DNA of 35,132 nt, from NCBI GenBank assembly GCA_030765805.1, contig JAVCDH010000090.1:1-35132 (forward strand). The letters run 5' to 3'. Source of the stretch: Candidatus Euphemobacter frigidus. Lineage in GTDB: Bacteria > Auribacterota > Erginobacteria > Erginobacterales > Erginobacteraceae. The position numbers and the translations under genes were made by a program. Shown in pieces: positions 24,333 through 30,894 of this stretch; the first letter of the stretch is position 1; each line of letters starts with the position of its first letter. A model generated the notes under the pieces. That model searched no databases, was not told the DNA's origin, and saw only the letters and a program-made list of their open reading frames with translations.

Positions 24333-25229
24333 CTACTTTATACCGGACGAACCGCCGGCATCCTTGACCCGGATAATCTTAAGACTGGCGCTGGCCCCCA
24401 GGCGGGTGGCCCCGGCCTGGACCATGGCCTGGGCATCATCAAAGCTCCGCACTCCTCCGGACGCCTTAACCCCGATCTCCGGCCCCACTACCTTCCTCAT
24501 CAGGGCGATGTCCTCAACCGTGGCTCCCCCGGTACTGAACCCGGTGGAAGTCTTGACAAAATCGGCGCCGGCCTCGACACTCAGCTCGCAGGCCTTGACC
24601 TTTTCTTCATCGGTCAGCAGGCAGGTCTCCAGAATCACCTTGACCAGAATATTAGGGCGGGTGGCGCGGACTACCCCCCGGATGTCCTCCTCGACCCGAC
24701 GATACTGCCTCGACTTTATAAGGCCAACGTTGATCACCATATCTATCTCGGTGGCGCCCTTAGCGATAGCATCTCTGGTCTCGTAAGCTTTGGTCTCGGA
24801 GGTATCGGCGCCGAGAGGGAAGCCGATCACCGTACAGACATTGACCCCGGAACGCCTCAATAACTTCGCCGAGAGTTCGATCCAGACCGGGTTGATGCAG
24901 ACCGAGGCGAAACAGTACGTGGACGCTTCCCGGCAGAGCTGCCGGATCTGGTCCTCGGTCGCCTCCGGCTTGAGCAGGGTGTGATCGATCATATGGGCGA
25001 TCTTCGCTTCAACTTCGCCGATCCCCAGCTGGGTGCTGATCCGGCAGACGCCGTTTAAGATCAGGGCATTGATCAAGCCGGGGCGATTGGTCACGCACTG
25101 GCCGCATTCCAAGCAGGAGGCGCCGTTCTCCACGGCACAGGCCGAGGCGGATAGAGCGGACGGGGCGTCGCCCTCCAGGGCCGCCATTACTTCTTTAGTC
25201 ACTCGTTCAATCAATGCTTGAGTATCCAT
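24333..25229 (-). CDS. deoC: Deoxyribose-phosphate aldolase with BMC encapsulation peptide and Cys-rich linker
   Basis: Class I aldolase that splits 2-deoxyribose 5-phosphate into glyceraldehyde 3-phosphate and acetaldehyde. At 298 residues it is about 75 longer than ordinary DeoC. Residues 1-19 ([17 protein letters not shown]) form an amphipathic helix typical of peptides that direct enzymes into bacterial microcompartments. A linker (20-45) holds Cys31, Cys39, Cys42 and Cys45, the last three as CxxCxxC, and Cys62 follows. The aldolase barrel is intact: D163 in EIDMVIN, the Schiff-base Lys K226 in DFVKTSTG and K255 in GVKASGGVR. It follows the RpiB-like gene by 53 bp and shares its promoter. 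With the three BMC-P genes nearby it defines a sugar-phosphate type BMC locus. The Cys cluster could bind a metal or Fe-S centre; that is inference. Confidence 0.95.
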   Translation of the reverse strand: MDTQALIERVTKEVMAALEGDAPSALSASACAVENGASCLECGQCVTNRPGLINALILNGVCRISTQLGIGEVEAKIAHMIDHTLLKPEATEDQIRQLCREASTYCFASVCINPVWIELSAKLLRRSGVNVCTVIGFPLGADTSETKAYETRDAIAKGATEIDMVINVGLIKSRQYRRVEEDIRGVVRATRPNILVKVILETCLLTDEEKVKACELSVEAGADFVKTSTGFSTGGATVEDIALMRKVVGPEIGVKASGGVRSFDDAQAMVQAGATRLGASASLKIIRVKDAGGSSGIK

Positions 25230-25282
25230 TTACTTTTCCCTCATAAAATTTGAATAATTCTGTAGTGAAGCTTCGCGCTAAT

Positions 25283-25846
25283 TTACCGTTTTCTCTCGAT
25301 GGCCATGATCTTATTGACCCGGGGCCAGTGTCGGCCGCCGGCGAAATCGGTGGTCAGCCAGAGGCTGACGATCTCCCCCGCCAGGGCCGCGTCCACCACC
25401 TTCCCTCCCAGGGTCAAGACATTGGCGTCATTATGTTCCCGGCTGGATCGGGCGGTGGTCAGGTCATAGCACATGGCCGCCCGGATCCCCCGGACTTTGT
25501 TGGCCGCCATCGCGGAAGCCATCCCGATGCTGTCGATCATGATTCCCCGGTCACAGTCGCCGGAAGCGACCGCCCGGGCGACTTTCTCGGCGAAATCGGG
25601 ATAATCAACCGCCTCGGTACTGTCGGTCCCCAGGTCTTTTATGATATAACCCTTCGCCTCCAGGAAGCGAACCAGTTCCTCCTTGAGCGGGAAACCGCCG
25701 TGATCGGAACCAATGGCGATCCGTTTTACCATCCCTCTCTTTTGGGTTACACTGGTCATGGGAACCTCGTTGGCGGCACCTTTCACGATTGGGGTCGCCT
25801 GTTTGATAACTTCCTCTACGATTCTTTCAATCTTGTTCTGTTCCAT
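25283..25846 (-). CDS. RpiB/LacAB-family isomerase with BMC encapsulation peptide and altered active site
   Basis: Sugar-phosphate isomerase of the ribose-5-phosphate isomerase B fold, 187 residues against about 145 for free RpiB. The extra N-terminus begins with EQNKIERIVEEVIKQA (2-17), an amphipathic helix of the same type as in DeoC, then a flexible linker. The core opens at KRIAIGSDHGGFPLKEEL (41-58) and includes REHNDANVLTLGG (136-148). The usual catalytic loop ICGTGIGMS is replaced by MIDSIGMASA (103-112), so Asp105 stands where RpiB has its general-base Cys. Other phosphate- and sugar-binding residues look conserved. It is the first gene of a unit with deoC and has a strong promoter. 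The substrate could be ribose-5-phosphate or another aldose phosphate; the changed loop makes standard RpiB activity uncertain. Confidence 0.9.
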   Translation of the reverse strand: MEQNKIERIVEEVIKQATPIVKGAANEVPMTSVTQKRGMVKRIAIGSDHGGFPLKEELVRFLEAKGYIIKDLGTDSTEAVDYPDFAEKVARAVASGDCDRGIMIDSIGMASAMAANKVRGIRAAMCYDLTTARSSREHNDANVLTLGGKVVDAALAGEIVSLWLTTDFAGGRHWPRVNKIMAIERKR

Positions 25847-25900
25847 GTTCTTTTATTTAATCTTAGCAATTTTCTTCACCCATCTCGCATGAGTTTTGTT

Positions 25901-25929
25901 ATTATTAGCCGAAATAACACCCCCGTCAA
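25901..25929 (-). promoter_or_regulatory. Promoter of the rpiB-like/deoC unit
   Basis: On the minus strand TTGACG (25924-25929), a 17-bp spacer and AATAAT (25901-25906) match sigma70 boxes at 5/6 each. The start would lie near 25894, giving a leader of about 48 nt. It occupies the divergent gap to the GlcD gene, which is one reason for starting that gene at 26004. Confidence 0.6.
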
Positions 25930-26003
25930 CAATTTATTTGCTCAAATTTTTTAATAACGTATCATTGTTAAAATTCTTACTCTTCCAAAAACGGCGAATC
26001 ACC

Positions 26004-27398
26004 ATGTATCAAAAGCTAAACAGCAAGCTGATAAACAAACTGCGGGAGATCGTGGGAGCGCAACATCTTCTGACCGGGAAGGAGCAGATGGAGGATTACT
26101 CCCACGACGAGAACCCCAACTTCTTCGCCCGCCCCGAGGCGGTCGCCAAACCGGCTTCCGCCGGGGAGATATCCCAACTCCTGTTGCTGGCCAACCGGGA
26201 GCGATTCCCGGTAGTGGCCCGAGGCAGCGGCACGGGTGTCACCGGGGGCGCCCTTCCTCTCTTCGGGGGGCTGGTTATCAGCCTGGAGCGGATGAACCGT
26301 ATCCTGGAGATCGACGAGGAGAACATGATGGCGGTCGTCGAGCCGGGGATTATTACCGGGGAACTGCATAAGGCGGTTGAAGCAAAGGGGTTATACTACC
26401 CTCCCGATCCGGCCAGTCTCGAGGACTGCACGCTGGGGGGAAATCTGGCCGAGGACGCGGGTGGACCCCGGGCAGTCAAGTATGGGGTAACCCGTGATTA
26501 TATCAGCGGAATCAAAGCCGTTCTTCCCACCGGAGAGATCATCGAATACGGCGGAAAACTGGCCAAGAACGTGACCGGCTACAATCTTCTCCATCTCCTG
26601 GTCGGCTCCGAGGGGACACTGGGCGTCATCACGGAGATCACAGTCCGGTTGCTGGTAAAACCCCAACACCGGGTCGACCTCCTGGTCCCCTTCCCTTCCT
26701 ATCGATCCGCCGTCCACTGCGTGGCCGCCATCATTCGCCGGCACTTCCGCCCTACCGCCATCGAGTTCATGGACCGGAAGTGCCTCCGGATCAGCCGGGA
26801 GGTGCTGGGTGAAGGCATCAGCGCCGCGGACGCGGAGGCCCATCTTCTGATCGAGATGGATGGGATGGAAAAAGACGACGTGGAACGTCGGTACGAGGCG
26901 ATCGGGGAGGTCTGCCTCGCGGAGGGGGCGGGGGATGTGATGGTGGCCGACTCGCCGACATACCAGGAAAAAATCTGGGCCACCCGGCGTAAACTAAGGG
27001 ACTCGCTCCGGGCGGTCAGTCCGATCATCTCCGCCCAGGATGTGGTGGTCCCCCGGATGGAGATCGCCGCGCTCCTCGACGGAGCCGATAAGATCGGCCG
27101 GAAGCACGGCCTGGAGATCGTCTCTTTCGGGCACGCCGGGGACGGGAACGTCCACGTCAACTTTTTAAAGAGGAACCTGGACGAAAAAAGCTGGAAGAAG
27201 GCTCTCCACCAGGCGACCACGGATCTCTTCACCCTGTCCATCAAGCTGGGAGGAACGATCTCGGGAGAACACGGAATTGGCATCAGCAAAAAGGATTACC
27301 TGCCGCTGGCTCTCAAGCCGGCCGCGATCGAGTCCATGCGCCGGATCAAGCGCGCCCTTGATCCGGCTAATATCCTCAATCCGGGGAAGATATTTTAA
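26004..27398 (+). CDS. GlcD-type FAD-binding 2-hydroxyacid dehydrogenase (D-lactate/glycolate)
   Basis: Flavoenzyme of the PCMH-type FAD family that oxidises D-2-hydroxyacids such as D-lactate or glycolate. From the ATG at 26004 it has 464 residues. The FAD-binding domain carries PVVARGSGTGVTGGALP (69-85), NLAEDAGGPRAVKYGVTRDY (147-166) and VGSEGTLGVITEI (200-212). The C-terminal FAD-oxidase domain has the metal-site motifs GHAGDGNVHVNF and GTISGEHGIG and ends in DPANILNPGKIF. The longer frame from 25896 is rejected because those residues are not conserved and overlap the opposing promoter. No separate Fe-S GlcF partner or encapsulation peptide is seen. It diverges from the RpiB-like gene and precedes the BMC-P genes by 123 bp, so it may handle a 2-hydroxyacid linked to the compartment pathway. 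Confidence 0.88.
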   Translation: MYQKLNSKLINKLREIVGAQHLLTGKEQMEDYSHDENPNFFARPEAVAKPASAGEISQLLLLANRERFPVVARGSGTGVTGGALPLFGGLVISLERMNRILEIDEENMMAVVEPGIITGELHKAVEAKGLYYPPDPASLEDCTLGGNLAEDAGGPRAVKYGVTRDYISGIKAVLPTGEIIEYGGKLAKNVTGYNLLHLLVGSEGTLGVITEITVRLLVKPQHRVDLLVPFPSYRSAVHCVAAIIRRHFRPTAIEFMDRKCLRISREVLGEGISAADAEAHLLIEMDGMEKDDVERRYEAIGEVCLAEGAGDVMVADSPTYQEKIWATRRKLRDSLRAVSPIISAQDVVVPRMEIAALLDGADKIGRKHGLEIVSFGHAGDGNVHVNFLKRNLDEKSWKKALHQATTDLFTLSIKLGGTISGEHGIGISKKDYLPLALKPAAIESMRRIKRALDPANILNPGKIF

Positions 27399-27521
27399 CA
27401 TAGCAGCAACGGCGCGGATCATTTTTTTCTTTACAACCCCCCCGGGGGCTATTTAATCTGTATCCTGTATCAATCGCAATCAGCAAAGCGCAAGCAAACG
27501 CTTCCGGAGTAGAGTATTATT

Positions 27522-27842
27522 ATGCAACTGGCTCGGGTAGTGGGTACGGTTGTCTCCACCAGGAAGGACGAGAAGATGGTGGGGGTTCCCTTCATGGTTC
27601 TGAGAGACCTGGACCTGGAGAACCAACTCTCCGGCGGCTCGATAATAGCCGCCGACCCGATGGGAGTCGACCGGGGGGAGGTGGTCCTCTACTCCAAGGG
27701 GAGTTCCGCCCGCCAGACCGAGATGACCCGGGACCGTCCCAACGACGCTGTAATCCTCGGTGTGGTGGACCAGTGGGAAGTCGGCGGGGTGGAGAAGTAT
27801 CACAAGTTCAAAACCATCACCCCGAAGAAGTCTCCAAAATGA
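27522..27842 (+). CDS. BMC vertex protein (BMC-P, EutN/CcmL family), copy 1
   Basis: Pentameric shell protein that caps the vertices of a polyhedral bacterial microcompartment. The 106 residues fit the Pfam EutN_CcmL fold: an N-terminal ARVVGTVVSTRKDEKMVG strand-turn-strand, FMVLRDLD, then DPMGVDRGEVVLYSKGSSAR, the phosphate-loop-like segment of the family, and DAVILGVVDQW. The C-terminal about 15 residues (KYHKFKTITPKKSPK) are a basic tail not present in copies 2 and 3. The stop overlaps the next start (ATGA). A GGAG lies about 12 nt before the ATG. Three BMC-P paralogues in a row are usual for SPU- and PVM-type loci, and each may sit at different vertices. The 123-bp upstream gap has a C7/G5 palindrome near 27437 but no clear promoter. 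Confidence 0.92.
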   Translation: MQLARVVGTVVSTRKDEKMVGVPFMVLRDLDLENQLSGGSIIAADPMGVDRGEVVLYSKGSSARQTEMTRDRPNDAVILGVVDQWEVGGVEKYHKFKTITPKKSPK

Positions 27843-28099
27843 ACCTGGGCAAAGTCATCGGGACCGTCGTCAGCTCAAAGAAGGTTGAGTCCCTGGTGGG
27901 GGTCAAGCTGCTGATTGTTCAGCCCCTGGATGAGGATCTAAATCCGTCCGGCGCCCCCGTGGTCGCCTGCGACAGCCAGCAGGCCGGACCGGGCCAGATC
28001 GTAACCTATATCGGCGGGAGGGAGGCCTCGCTCCCCCTGCCGGACCCCTTCAACCCCTCGGACGCCACCATCACCTCGATCGTCGACGAGGTTGATTAG
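27839..28099 (+). CDS. BMC vertex protein (BMC-P, EutN/CcmL family), copy 2
   Basis: Second pentameric shell protein, 86 residues. It starts NLGKVIGTVVSSKKVESLVG, nearly the same as copies 1 and 3, followed by KLLIVQPLDEDLNPSG, VACDSQQAGPGQIVTYIGGREA and the closing strand DATITSIVDEVD. The start is the ATG at 27839, whose last two bases lie in the TGA stop of copy 1, so translation is coupled. The length is the family norm. The segment before the end (SLPLPDPFNPSD) is richer in Pro than in the other copies, which may alter the exposed loop. It has no sign of decay. Confidence 0.92.
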   Translation: MNLGKVIGTVVSSKKVESLVGVKLLIVQPLDEDLNPSGAPVVACDSQQAGPGQIVTYIGGREASLPLPDPFNPSDATITSIVDEVD

Positions 28100-28125
28100 G
28101 GATTGGGGAATGGGGATTGGGGAAT
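28100..28125. repeat. G-rich direct repeat between BMC-P copies 2 and 3
   Basis: GGATTGGGGAAT occurs at 28100-28111 and again at 28114-28125. A related stretch is at 16914-16929. It forms most of the 37-bp gap before copy 3. Four G-runs lie within 28 bases, so a G-quadruplex is conceivable, but a simple dispersed repeat is more likely. Confidence 0.4.
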
Positions 28126-28136
28126 AGTAACATCCA

Positions 28137-28412
28137 ATGAAGATAGGAAAAGTCATCGGAACCGTCGTCTCGACACTGAAGCTCGAGCAGTACATCGGGG
28201 AGAAGATGCTCCTGGTCAAGATCCTCGATCCGGACGGTACTGAAACTTCCGAGACCCTGGTCGCCTTCGACCGGTGCCAGGCGGGAAAAGATGACGTCGT
28301 TTTACTGATCGACGAAGGGAACAGCGCCCGGCAGGTCCTCGAGACCGGCCCGACCGGGGTGGTCCGGGCGGTCTGCGTCGGCTACGTGGACTCGGTCAAC
28401 CTCTATAAGTAG
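28137..28412 (+). CDS. BMC vertex protein (BMC-P, EutN/CcmL family), copy 3
   Basis: Third pentameric shell protein, 91 residues. KIGKVIGTVVSTLKLEQYIG opens the fold, LLVKILDPDGTETSE and VAFDRCQAGKDDVVLLIDEGNSAR follow, and AVCVGYVDSVNLYK closes it. The GNSAR motif is the standard one in EutN/CcmL and resembles GSSAR of copy 1; copy 2 has GGREA instead. A short G-rich repeat separates it from copy 2, and only a weak Shine-Dalgarno sequence (GGAATAG) is visible. No shell hexamer (BMC-H) or trimer (BMC-T) gene follows; the next genes are on the other strand and unrelated. Confidence 0.92.
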   Translation: MKIGKVIGTVVSTLKLEQYIGEKMLLVKILDPDGTETSETLVAFDRCQAGKDDVVLLIDEGNSARQVLETGPTGVVRAVCVGYVDSVNLYK

Positions 28413-28451
28413 ATTAAACCGGAAAGTTGTTAACTCTCCCCGCGCACCATC

Positions 28452-28479
28452 CACTTCCCACTGCCCACTCCCCACTGCC
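28452..28479. repeat. Low-complexity CCCACT-rich stretch
   Basis: CACTTCCCACTGCCCACTCCCCACTGCC-type sequence with four CCCACT/CCACTG units, in the gap between BMC-P copy 3 and the mini-protein. It looks like a short dispersed or slippage-derived repeat. The rest of 28413-28533 shows nothing. Confidence 0.3.
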
Positions 28480-28533
28480 TATCTTGTCACCGGCACATCT
28501 CCACTCCCACCAAAATAGAGCCGGGTGAATTCT

Positions 28534-28632
28534 CTAACCGCCCAGAGGCCCCCTGCCATGGCGGGGCGAAAGATAGGACGCATAAACGGCCACGATAGCG
28601 GCAGCCACGATGATAACGACTGTCTTCCTCAT
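28534..28632 (-). CDS. 32-residue hydrophobic mini-protein
   Basis: A short reading frame with a near-perfect Shine-Dalgarno sequence (AGGAGGTCGAAG-ATG, at 28637-28644). It encodes MRKTVVIIVAAAIVAVYASY and then a short basic, Gly-rich tail ending GPLGG. Residues about 4-20 would make one membrane helix; it could also be a signal peptide of a decayed gene. The ATG is 32 bp downstream of the stop of the DUF4416 gene on the same strand, so it may be its last cistron. I recognise no family. The strong ribosome site and hydrophobic pattern argue for expression; the shortness leaves doubt. Confidence 0.5.
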   Translation of the reverse strand: MRKTVVIIVAAAIVAVYASYLSPRHGRGPLGG

Positions 28633-28664
28633 CTTCGACCTCCTGTAAAATTATACCATGAATG

Positions 28665-29189
28665 TCAGGTGCGCGCTTGCTTTTTATAATCGCTTCTCAC
28701 CCGGTTGAAGAAGGAGATCGCGGCATCGGTTCGGTAATCGGCATAGGTCCATTCCCAGGGGTGGTAGGTGCCCCCCTGAAAATAATAAGTCGACTGGGCG
28801 AAGATGCCATCGAAGAGATATACACGGTAGGTGGCGTCCTTGGTGGTGGCCAGAACCATCTTGGAAAGATCGACGTAGCCGGGGTCAAGATTGACTCTCC
28901 TCACTCCTGACTCGGAGAGGTCCTCCTCCATCCGGTTGGTAGTAAGCTTGATCGCAGACAGGTCTTCGGGGGAGATAAGCTCTCCGAATGAGACGTACCG
29001 GCGGAGGATCTCCGGCCCCAGCTCTTTCTCATAATACGAGGTGAAGTCAAACGGGATGATCTCGCTCTCCAGATCGATCGGCCCGAACCGCCCGGCCAAC
29101 GCCTCCCGCGCACGGGAGAGCCAAACCGGGTCCGCCGCCAGTAAACCGCAGATCAGCTTGACCGGATCCGATATTTTAATCTCACCCAT
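28665..29189 (-). CDS. DUF4416 family protein
   Basis: A 174-residue cytoplasmic protein that fits DUF4416 by overall sequence. It starts PVKLICGLLAADPVWL; the middle has EIIPFDFTSYYEKELGPEILR and SFGELISPEDL, and the C-terminus has NLDPGYVDLSKMVLATTKD, then RVYLFDGIFAQSTYYFQGG, HPWEWTYADYRT. These polar and aromatic motifs (FDFTSYYE, NLDPGY, YHPWEWTYPDYR) are the hallmark of the family, which is found mostly in anaerobes and candidate phyla and has no established function. The many conserved Tyr, Trp and Asp residues suggest ligand binding. The ATG has AAGAAGGTT upstream. The neighbours (ParB-like, mini-protein) give no functional hint. Confidence 0.85.
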   Translation of the reverse strand: MGEIKISDPVKLICGLLAADPVWLSRAREALAGRFGPIDLESEIIPFDFTSYYEKELGPEILRRYVSFGELISPEDLSAIKLTTNRMEEDLSESGVRRVNLDPGYVDLSKMVLATTKDATYRVYLFDGIFAQSTYYFQGGTYHPWEWTYADYRTDAAISFFNRVRSDYKKQART

Positions 29190-29253
29190 CTCTAACCTTC
29201 TTTTCTTGTCAATCCGGCGGCGCGTTTTCTCTACGCAGCGTGGTTATAAATCG

Positions 29254-30105
29254 TTATTGACCAGCATTTTGAGACAAAGTGGTGCGAAATTCACCACTTT
29301 TTACCATCTCTGCCAGCAGTAAAATCAATCTCTTAAATCGGCTCAAATTTGTATAGGTCAGAGTACATTTACTTTTGTTGACAAGGTCCGAGATGATGAT
29401 CTCTTCATCCAGCAGATCCTTAATCCGTTCATCTTTCTCGGCGATCTGCCGCAATAATTCCCGGTCCCCGCTCAGCCAGCGTTCATCCAGGCGGTTAGCC
29501 AGTTCCCGGGCCTCGGTTGATTTTAACTTGTTCCGAATGATCGCCTGGTAGAGCGCCCGCATCGCCTGCCGGTTCGGCATACTGTAAAAGTACTGCAGGT
29601 GAGCTTGCTTAAGATCTCCGTTCTCAAACGCCTGGAGGATCTCTTTCGGAAACCGTTCAAATATATTGATCGAACGGATCACCGACGTATGAGACTTTCC
29701 GACTACTGAAGCCAGATCACGATAGCTCTTGAAATACCCGGTCTCCCAGGCCTGCTTATACCCCTTGGCTTTCTCGTAGGGGGTGAGGTCCTTCCGATTC
29801 TCATTGATCGCCACCTGGCGGCTGATCGCTTCTTTCGGCGTCATCTCCTCCACGATAGCCGGTATCCCGATCCACTTTCGCCCTTCCGCTTCAAAGAGCA
29901 TCCGATAGGCCCGGAGACGCCGTTCACCGTCCACCAGCTCATATCTCCCCTTCCCCACCGGCCGGACGATGATCCGGACCAGGAGGCCGGCCGAGAGAAT
30001 CGAATCGGAGAGCTTCTTCAAAGCCTTCTCGTCAACGCTCTGAACGCGGATATGGTTCTTGGGGATAGAGATGGCCTCCAGAGGTATAGTCTCCAGCTTA
30101 TCCAT
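29254..30105 (-). CDS. ParB/Noc-like DNA-binding protein, orphan (no ParA nearby)
   Basis: A 283-residue ParB-superfamily protein. Residues 5-95 form the ParB/Srx-like N-terminal domain with IPLEAISIPKNHIRV and the nucleotide-binding GERRLRAYRML at 60-70 (the GxRR box). QVAINENRKDLTPYEKAKGY (97-116) is the conserved second motif. A helix-turn-helix follows at about 125-150 (SYRDLASVVGKSHTSVIRSI). The C-terminal third is helical and Arg/Glu-rich, without the standard ParB dimer domain being obvious. An excellent Shine-Dalgarno sequence (GGGAGGATG) precedes the ATG. No parA or parS-like palindrome was noticed. It could be a plasmid- or phage-derived regulator or a second chromosomal ParB; it lies right beside a mobile inverted-repeat element. 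Confidence 0.87.
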   Translation of the reverse strand: MDKLETIPLEAISIPKNHIRVQSVDEKALKKLSDSILSAGLLVRIIVRPVGKGRYELVDGERRLRAYRMLFEAEGRKWIGIPAIVEEMTPKEAISRQVAINENRKDLTPYEKAKGYKQAWETGYFKSYRDLASVVGKSHTSVIRSINIFERFPKEILQAFENGDLKQAHLQYFYSMPNRQAMRALYQAIIRNKLKSTEARELANRLDERWLSGDRELLRQIAEKDERIKDLLDEEIIISDLVNKSKCTLTYTNLSRFKRLILLLAEMVKSGEFRTTLSQNAGQ

Positions 30106-30147
30106 AACATCCTCCCGGTTATGACATTTTTCATTCAGTATTTATTT

Positions 30148-30360
30148 ATTGGGGGTATGCACTTGTCTCAGGTAACGCATTATAATATATATATTGTTTC
30201 ACTTTGTCATTGCGAGGAGCGCAGCGACGAAGCAATCCCTTTGATATAACCTATTGAGATTGCTTCGCTAACGCTCGCAATGACAGTATTATTGATATTT
30301 TATTTTCCAATGCATAACGAGCAATACCGGCTTAACCTGAGACAAGTGCATACCCCCAAT
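30148..30360. mobile_element. MITE-like element with 26-bp terminal inverted repeats
   Basis: A 213-bp element. ATTGGGGGTATGCACTTGTC... at 30148-30173 is matched exactly in reverse complement at 30335-30360, 26 of 26 bases. It lies between the ParB-like gene and the gene at 30381. It has no coding capacity and contains a second palindromic repeat (30206-30284). The end sequence differs from that of the 11408-11565 element, so it is another family. No clear target-site duplication is seen. The ends stop 20 bp before the next start codon. Confidence 0.78.
30206..30284. repeat. GTCATTGCGAGGAGCGCAGC-type palindromic repeat nested in the element
   Basis: The left arm GTCATTGCGAGGAGCGCAGC... (30206-30237) and the right arm GATTGCTTCGCTAACGCTCG... 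(30258-30284) are imperfect inverted copies. This is a widely dispersed bacterial intergenic repeat type (from memory). Its position inside the 26-bp inverted-repeat element suggests a nested insertion or a composite unit. Confidence 0.75.
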
Positions 30361-30380
30361 TATATTAAAGAGGATATTTC

Positions 30381-30875
30381 ATGAAAGGCGGTGCCTGGAT
30401 CTGGATCTTGATCGCTCTTTTTATGGTCTTCCGGCTCCTCCTCCTGGCCGGCAAGAAGAAAAAAGAAGAGGCAAGCCCCAAACCCACCCCGCCTCGACCG
30501 GGGCCCCACCCGCATCCTCCTCAACCCGGACGAGGAGAGGAGGTCGATGAGCTCAAGTCTTTTATCGATCTGCTCTCCGGGAAGTTCAGGCAGCAACCGG
30601 AACCCCCGGAGATGCACATTCCTCAGCCGGAAGAGATGGAGCGACCGCCACCCCCCATCCGAAAACGGGACCGGGTTAAGAAAACAATCCCAATTCATAA
30701 GCCGCCGTCGGCCCTGACTACCCCCGCGCCAGATGAAGGGAGAGGACGGATCCAGTTTGCTTTCGTCGATAATCCCATCGTTCAGGGGATTATCCTCTCG
30801 GAGGTCCTCGGCCCCCCCCGCGGGCTGCAAGGGCGTGGCCGGCTGCCCTCAGACTCATCCACGCAGCGCCGGTGA
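30381..30875 (+). CDS. Membrane-anchored proline-rich protein, unknown function
   Basis: A 164-residue protein with an AGAGGA ribosome site before the ATG. The N-terminal helix (about 5-23, AWIWILIALFMVFRLLLLAG) is followed by a basic KKKKEE stop-transfer cluster, so the chain after it is probably cytoplasmic. A long Pro-rich linker (about 32-57) precedes a helical segment (VDELKSFIDLLSGKFRQQ), a second Pro-rich part and a C-terminal motif NPIVQGIILSEVLGPPRGL (about 132-150) that looks like a conserved end, possibly a docking helix. I recall similar small proteins in candidate-phylum genomes but no function. It starts 20 bp after the inverted-repeat element, which may influence its expression. 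The EF-hand lipoprotein follows 19 bp downstream. Confidence 0.65.
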   Translation: MKGGAWIWILIALFMVFRLLLLAGKKKKEEASPKPTPPRPGPHPHPPQPGRGEEVDELKSFIDLLSGKFRQQPEPPEMHIPQPEEMERPPPPIRKRDRVKKTIPIHKPPSALTTPAPDEGRGRIQFAFVDNPIVQGIILSEVLGPPRGLQGRGRLPSDSSTQRR

Positions 30876-30894
30876 CGGAGCTAAAAGAAAATCA

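Noticed and set aside
25896-26003. Upstream extension of the GlcD frame
   Set aside because: The residues lack homology, are AT-rich and overlap the promoter of the RpiB-like gene; ATG 26004 starts the conserved part.
30733-30894. Extended start of the EF-hand lipoprotein
   Set aside because: Overlaps the upstream gene; a clear signal peptide with lipobox begins at 30895.
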